Shown: positions 62,138-64,000 of the stretch, in pieces | Position numbering within the stretch: position 1 is the first letter of the stretch | How the letters are laid out: every line of letters starts with the position of its first letter | NCBI GenBank assembly: GCA_020638175.1 | Contig: JACKJA010000002.1 | Coordinates: forward strand, 124,001 to 188,000 | Origin: Rhodospirillales bacterium | GTDB lineage: Bacteria; Pseudomonadota; Alphaproteobacteria; Micavibrionales; Micavibrionaceae | DNA: 64,000 bases | Direction: 5' to 3' | The notes under the pieces: model-generated | Database searches by the model: none | Seen by the model: the letters and a program-made list of their open reading frames with translations, nothing else | What the model was told of the DNA's origin: nothing | Position numbers and translations under genes: made by a program

Positions 62138-64000
62138 TTATGGATACTTGATTCCCTCGATGAGCGGACGCAACTGTTCTTCATACCGCCGCCAAGCTTC
62201 GACCGAGCTTTTGTAAACCGGACGAATGACCTGATCCTTACTTGCCGTCAGGACAGCCCGTTTTTGCTTGTGCGGCTCGAGACACGCATCATCCCATTCC
62301 AGCCCGACATAATCAATCAAACGCCGCGCCTGCTCTTCAAAATTGTTGACGGTTTCTTCGTATTGCACTTCGATAAATCCATCCGGTATCAGCTCTTTCC
62401 AATAATCCATAAGCTCGGCAAATTTATTGTAGTGCCCGGCCATTGTTTCCAGGTTGTAAGACCAGTAATGCCCCGTAGCAAAATTCTGCTTGTAACACGA
62501 CAGGCAATTATCAATCGGGTTACGCCGGCACAGAATAATTTTTGCATTCGGGAGCATGCAGCGAATCAAAGCGATATTGTTGCAATGCCCCGGCATTTTA
62601 TCTGTGATACGGATAGCCTTCCCGGTAACATCCCGCGCCTTGATTCTATCAACATAAGCTTGCCCCATAGCTGCAGCATTTGCCGGAGTCATTGGCCCCA
62701 TTTCACGCAAAACCGTCCCCAGATCTGGTAATTCTCCTGCACCAAAAACCTGCGGATGCGACGAAATAATCTGTTCGGTCAATGTCGTCCCGGAACGCGG
62801 CATCCCCAAAATGAAGACAGGAACATCAGAATCACACCCCTTACCCTCATACTCCTTCATAAAGGCTGGCGTAAATGTCGCTTTTTTATTTTCAACCATC
62901 GTCGATTCCTGCAACGCTCTGAACGGCAGGGAATCACGCTTGGCATCATTGGCGGATTTCAAACATTCAAATGATTTTTCATACTCGCCCATATCTTCGT
63001 AGGCCTTGAAAAGAGAGAAATTCAAAATCGCTTTTCCGTCCAGACCAAAATTGTCGATGTTCTCAGCCAGTTTTTTCATAGCCAGAAAATCTTCATCATC
63101 GGCCGTGAATTTTTTGAAGTTGGTCAAATTATAATAGAAACCAAGAAGGTTTCCGCCGAGCTCTCTGACCTTATCAAGCACTTCCCGCGCCTGATCTTTG
63201 CGATTGGTTGTTAACAGGCAATCAACTTTCGCCAGCAACGCATACGGATTATCAGGGAAAAGCTCCAAAGCTTTCTCAATAACCACCAGCGCTTCCTCTA
63301 CCCGGTTATCATGCTGCAAAACCCGCGCTTTGTGCACATAAGTTAGGGGCATTTCCGGGTTTAATTCAATCGCCTTGTCCAGCGCTTCAATCGCCTTGTC
63401 CGGGCGATCAAGGTTGCGGTGAACATCTGCCAGTTTCAACAGCGTCCGTGCCGAATCCGGCTCCAACGCCTGTGCTTGCTGCAAGATAGCTTCGCCATCA
63501 TCAAACTTATCGATGGCAATCAAAATATCGGCCAGGTTCAGGTAATGACCGGCATCATTCGGGTCGAGAGATATAGCGCGATCAGCGGCGCTATAAGCCT
63601 CATCATAATTACCCAGCCCTTGCTGCGCCAAAGACAGATTATTATAGGCCGGTGCATAATCCGGCTTGAATGACATCGCATAACGGGCCGCCGTTGCCGC
63701 TTCGGCAAAGCGCCCCTGATCAAGCAAAGCCGTCGCCAGATTGTTATGGGCCAGATAATAATCCGGCTTAAGATCTGTCGCCTTGCGATAAGCCTCTTCC
63801 GCTTCAGGCATCTGTCCCATATCACGATAGGCATTGGCCAGATTGTTGTATGATTCCGGATTTTTATCTTCCAGCTCAACAGCCTTTAACGCCTTTTGTT
63901 TGGCCTCTTCAAGGCGCCCCATCGAGCGCAACGTATTACTCCAGTTGCTATAAGCGCGCGCCGATTGCGGATCAAGAGCCACGGCTTGCTCCCAGACCCC
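62138..64000 (-). CDS. TPR-repeat sulfotransferase (5' end beyond window)
   Basis: At least 620 aa, incomplete: the reading frame stays open to position 64000. The N-terminal part holds about nine TPR helical repeats (A-E-E-A-Y-R-K-A-T-D-L-K-P-D and similar). The C-terminal 250 residues form a sulfotransferase_3-like domain with the PAPS 5'-phosphosulfate loop F-I-L-G-M-P-R-S-G-T-T-L-T-E and a 3'-phosphate motif (R-N-P-I-D-N-C-L-S). It would transfer sulfate to a protein or glycan. It follows the pilin genes, so a sulfated surface component is possible. Confidence 0.85.
   Translation of the reverse strand, partial: GVWEQAVALDPQSARAYSNWSNTLRSMGRLEEAKQKALKAVELEDKNPESYNNLANAYRDMGQMPEAEEAYRKATDLKPDYYLAHNNLATALLDQGRFAEAATAARYAMSFKPDYAPAYNNLSLAQQGLGNYDEAYSAADRAISLDPNDAGHYLNLADILIAIDKFDDGEAILQQAQALEPDSARTLLKLADVHRNLDRPDKAIEALDKAIELNPEMPLTYVHKARVLQHDNRVEEALVVIEKALELFPDNPYALLAKVDCLLTTNRKDQAREVLDKVRELGGNLLGFYYNLTNFKKFTADDEDFLAMKKLAENIDNFGLDGKAILNFSLFKAYEDMGEYEKSFECLKSANDAKRDSLPFRALQESTMVENKKATFTPAFMKEYEGKGCDSDVPVFILGMPRSGTTLTEQIISSHPQVFGAGELPDLGTVLREMGPMTPANAAAMGQAYVDRIKARDVTGKAIRITDKMPGHCNNIALIRCMLPNAKIILCRRNPIDNCLSCYKQNFATGHYWSYNLETMAGHYNKFAELMDYWKELIPDGFIEVQYEETVNNFEEQARRLIDYVGLEWDDACLEPHKQKRAVLTASKDQVIRPVYKSSVEAWRRYEEQLRPLIEGIKYP

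Noticed and set aside
1..64000. CRISPR arrays or insertion sequences
   Set aside because: No regularly spaced repeats and no transposase-like ORF or terminal inverted repeats were seen.

Overview
This window looks like part of the chromosome of an alphaproteobacterium. The evidence is an ALAS-type hemA (C4 haem pathway), a complete ccoNOQP-ccoGHIS (fixNOQP-GHIS) cbb3 oxidase block, norCBQDEF with nnrS and a Dnr-type regulator, and an alphaproteobacterial-style dnaX-ybaB pair. Some traits are atypical for the class: cytochrome c maturation of the System II type (ResB/CcsA), a compact ValS without the usual long C-terminus, and a chaperone-usher pilus with DUF4402 pilins. It may be a deep-branching or poorly sampled lineage; I do not name a genus.

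Layout. 1-5.3 kb (minus strand): a 10-TM heavy-metal-exporter-like permease, ybaB, dnaX, an extended LpxH-like phosphoesterase, the SRP RNA and a possible 26-aa membrane peptide. 5.49-21.3 kb (plus strand, except nnrS): a tRNA-Thr(CGT) gene, then tamA-tamB, a diguanylate cyclase, a small ORF coupled to a CPA2 antiporter, a Dnr-like regulator, nnrS and norCBQDEF. This segment ends in an exact 36-bp copy of the 3' end of the same tRNA, so it has the architecture of a tRNA-integrated genomic island. No integrase is visible. Inside it, the cyclase gene is flanked by a 17-bp direct repeat that includes the 3' end of tamB.

21.3-28.2 kb (minus): a QseBC/PmrAB-like two-component pair next to a compact gene set of thermostable-hemolysin-family protein, AMP-ligase, haem-oxygenase-like diiron oxidase, SDR, secreted TPR protein and membrane protein. 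This looks like a small-molecule or lipid pathway of unknown product and is the best candidate for an undescribed system. 28.6-30.4 kb (plus): a DEAD-box helicase and a lipoprotein.

30.4-48.1 kb (minus): a respiratory block with a TlpA-like thioredoxin, ccsA, resB, hemA, valS, ccoS-I-H-G, ccoP-Q-O-N, a TauE/SafE-type membrane protein and an outer-membrane beta-barrel protein. Haem synthesis, haem attachment, copper loading and the oxidase subunits lie side by side. 48.2-52.7 kb: two orphan proteins, then a LolA-like periplasmic protein and an MMPL/RND exporter. 52.7-55.2 kb: a solute-binding protein, a DUF2892 protein and a sulfide:quinone oxidoreductase. 55.2-64 kb: a chaperone-usher system (usher, chaperone, two DUF4402 pilins) with an embedded SET-domain-like protein and a TPR-sulfotransferase that runs off the end of the window.

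All assignments rest on reading motifs and gene order by eye. No database search was run.
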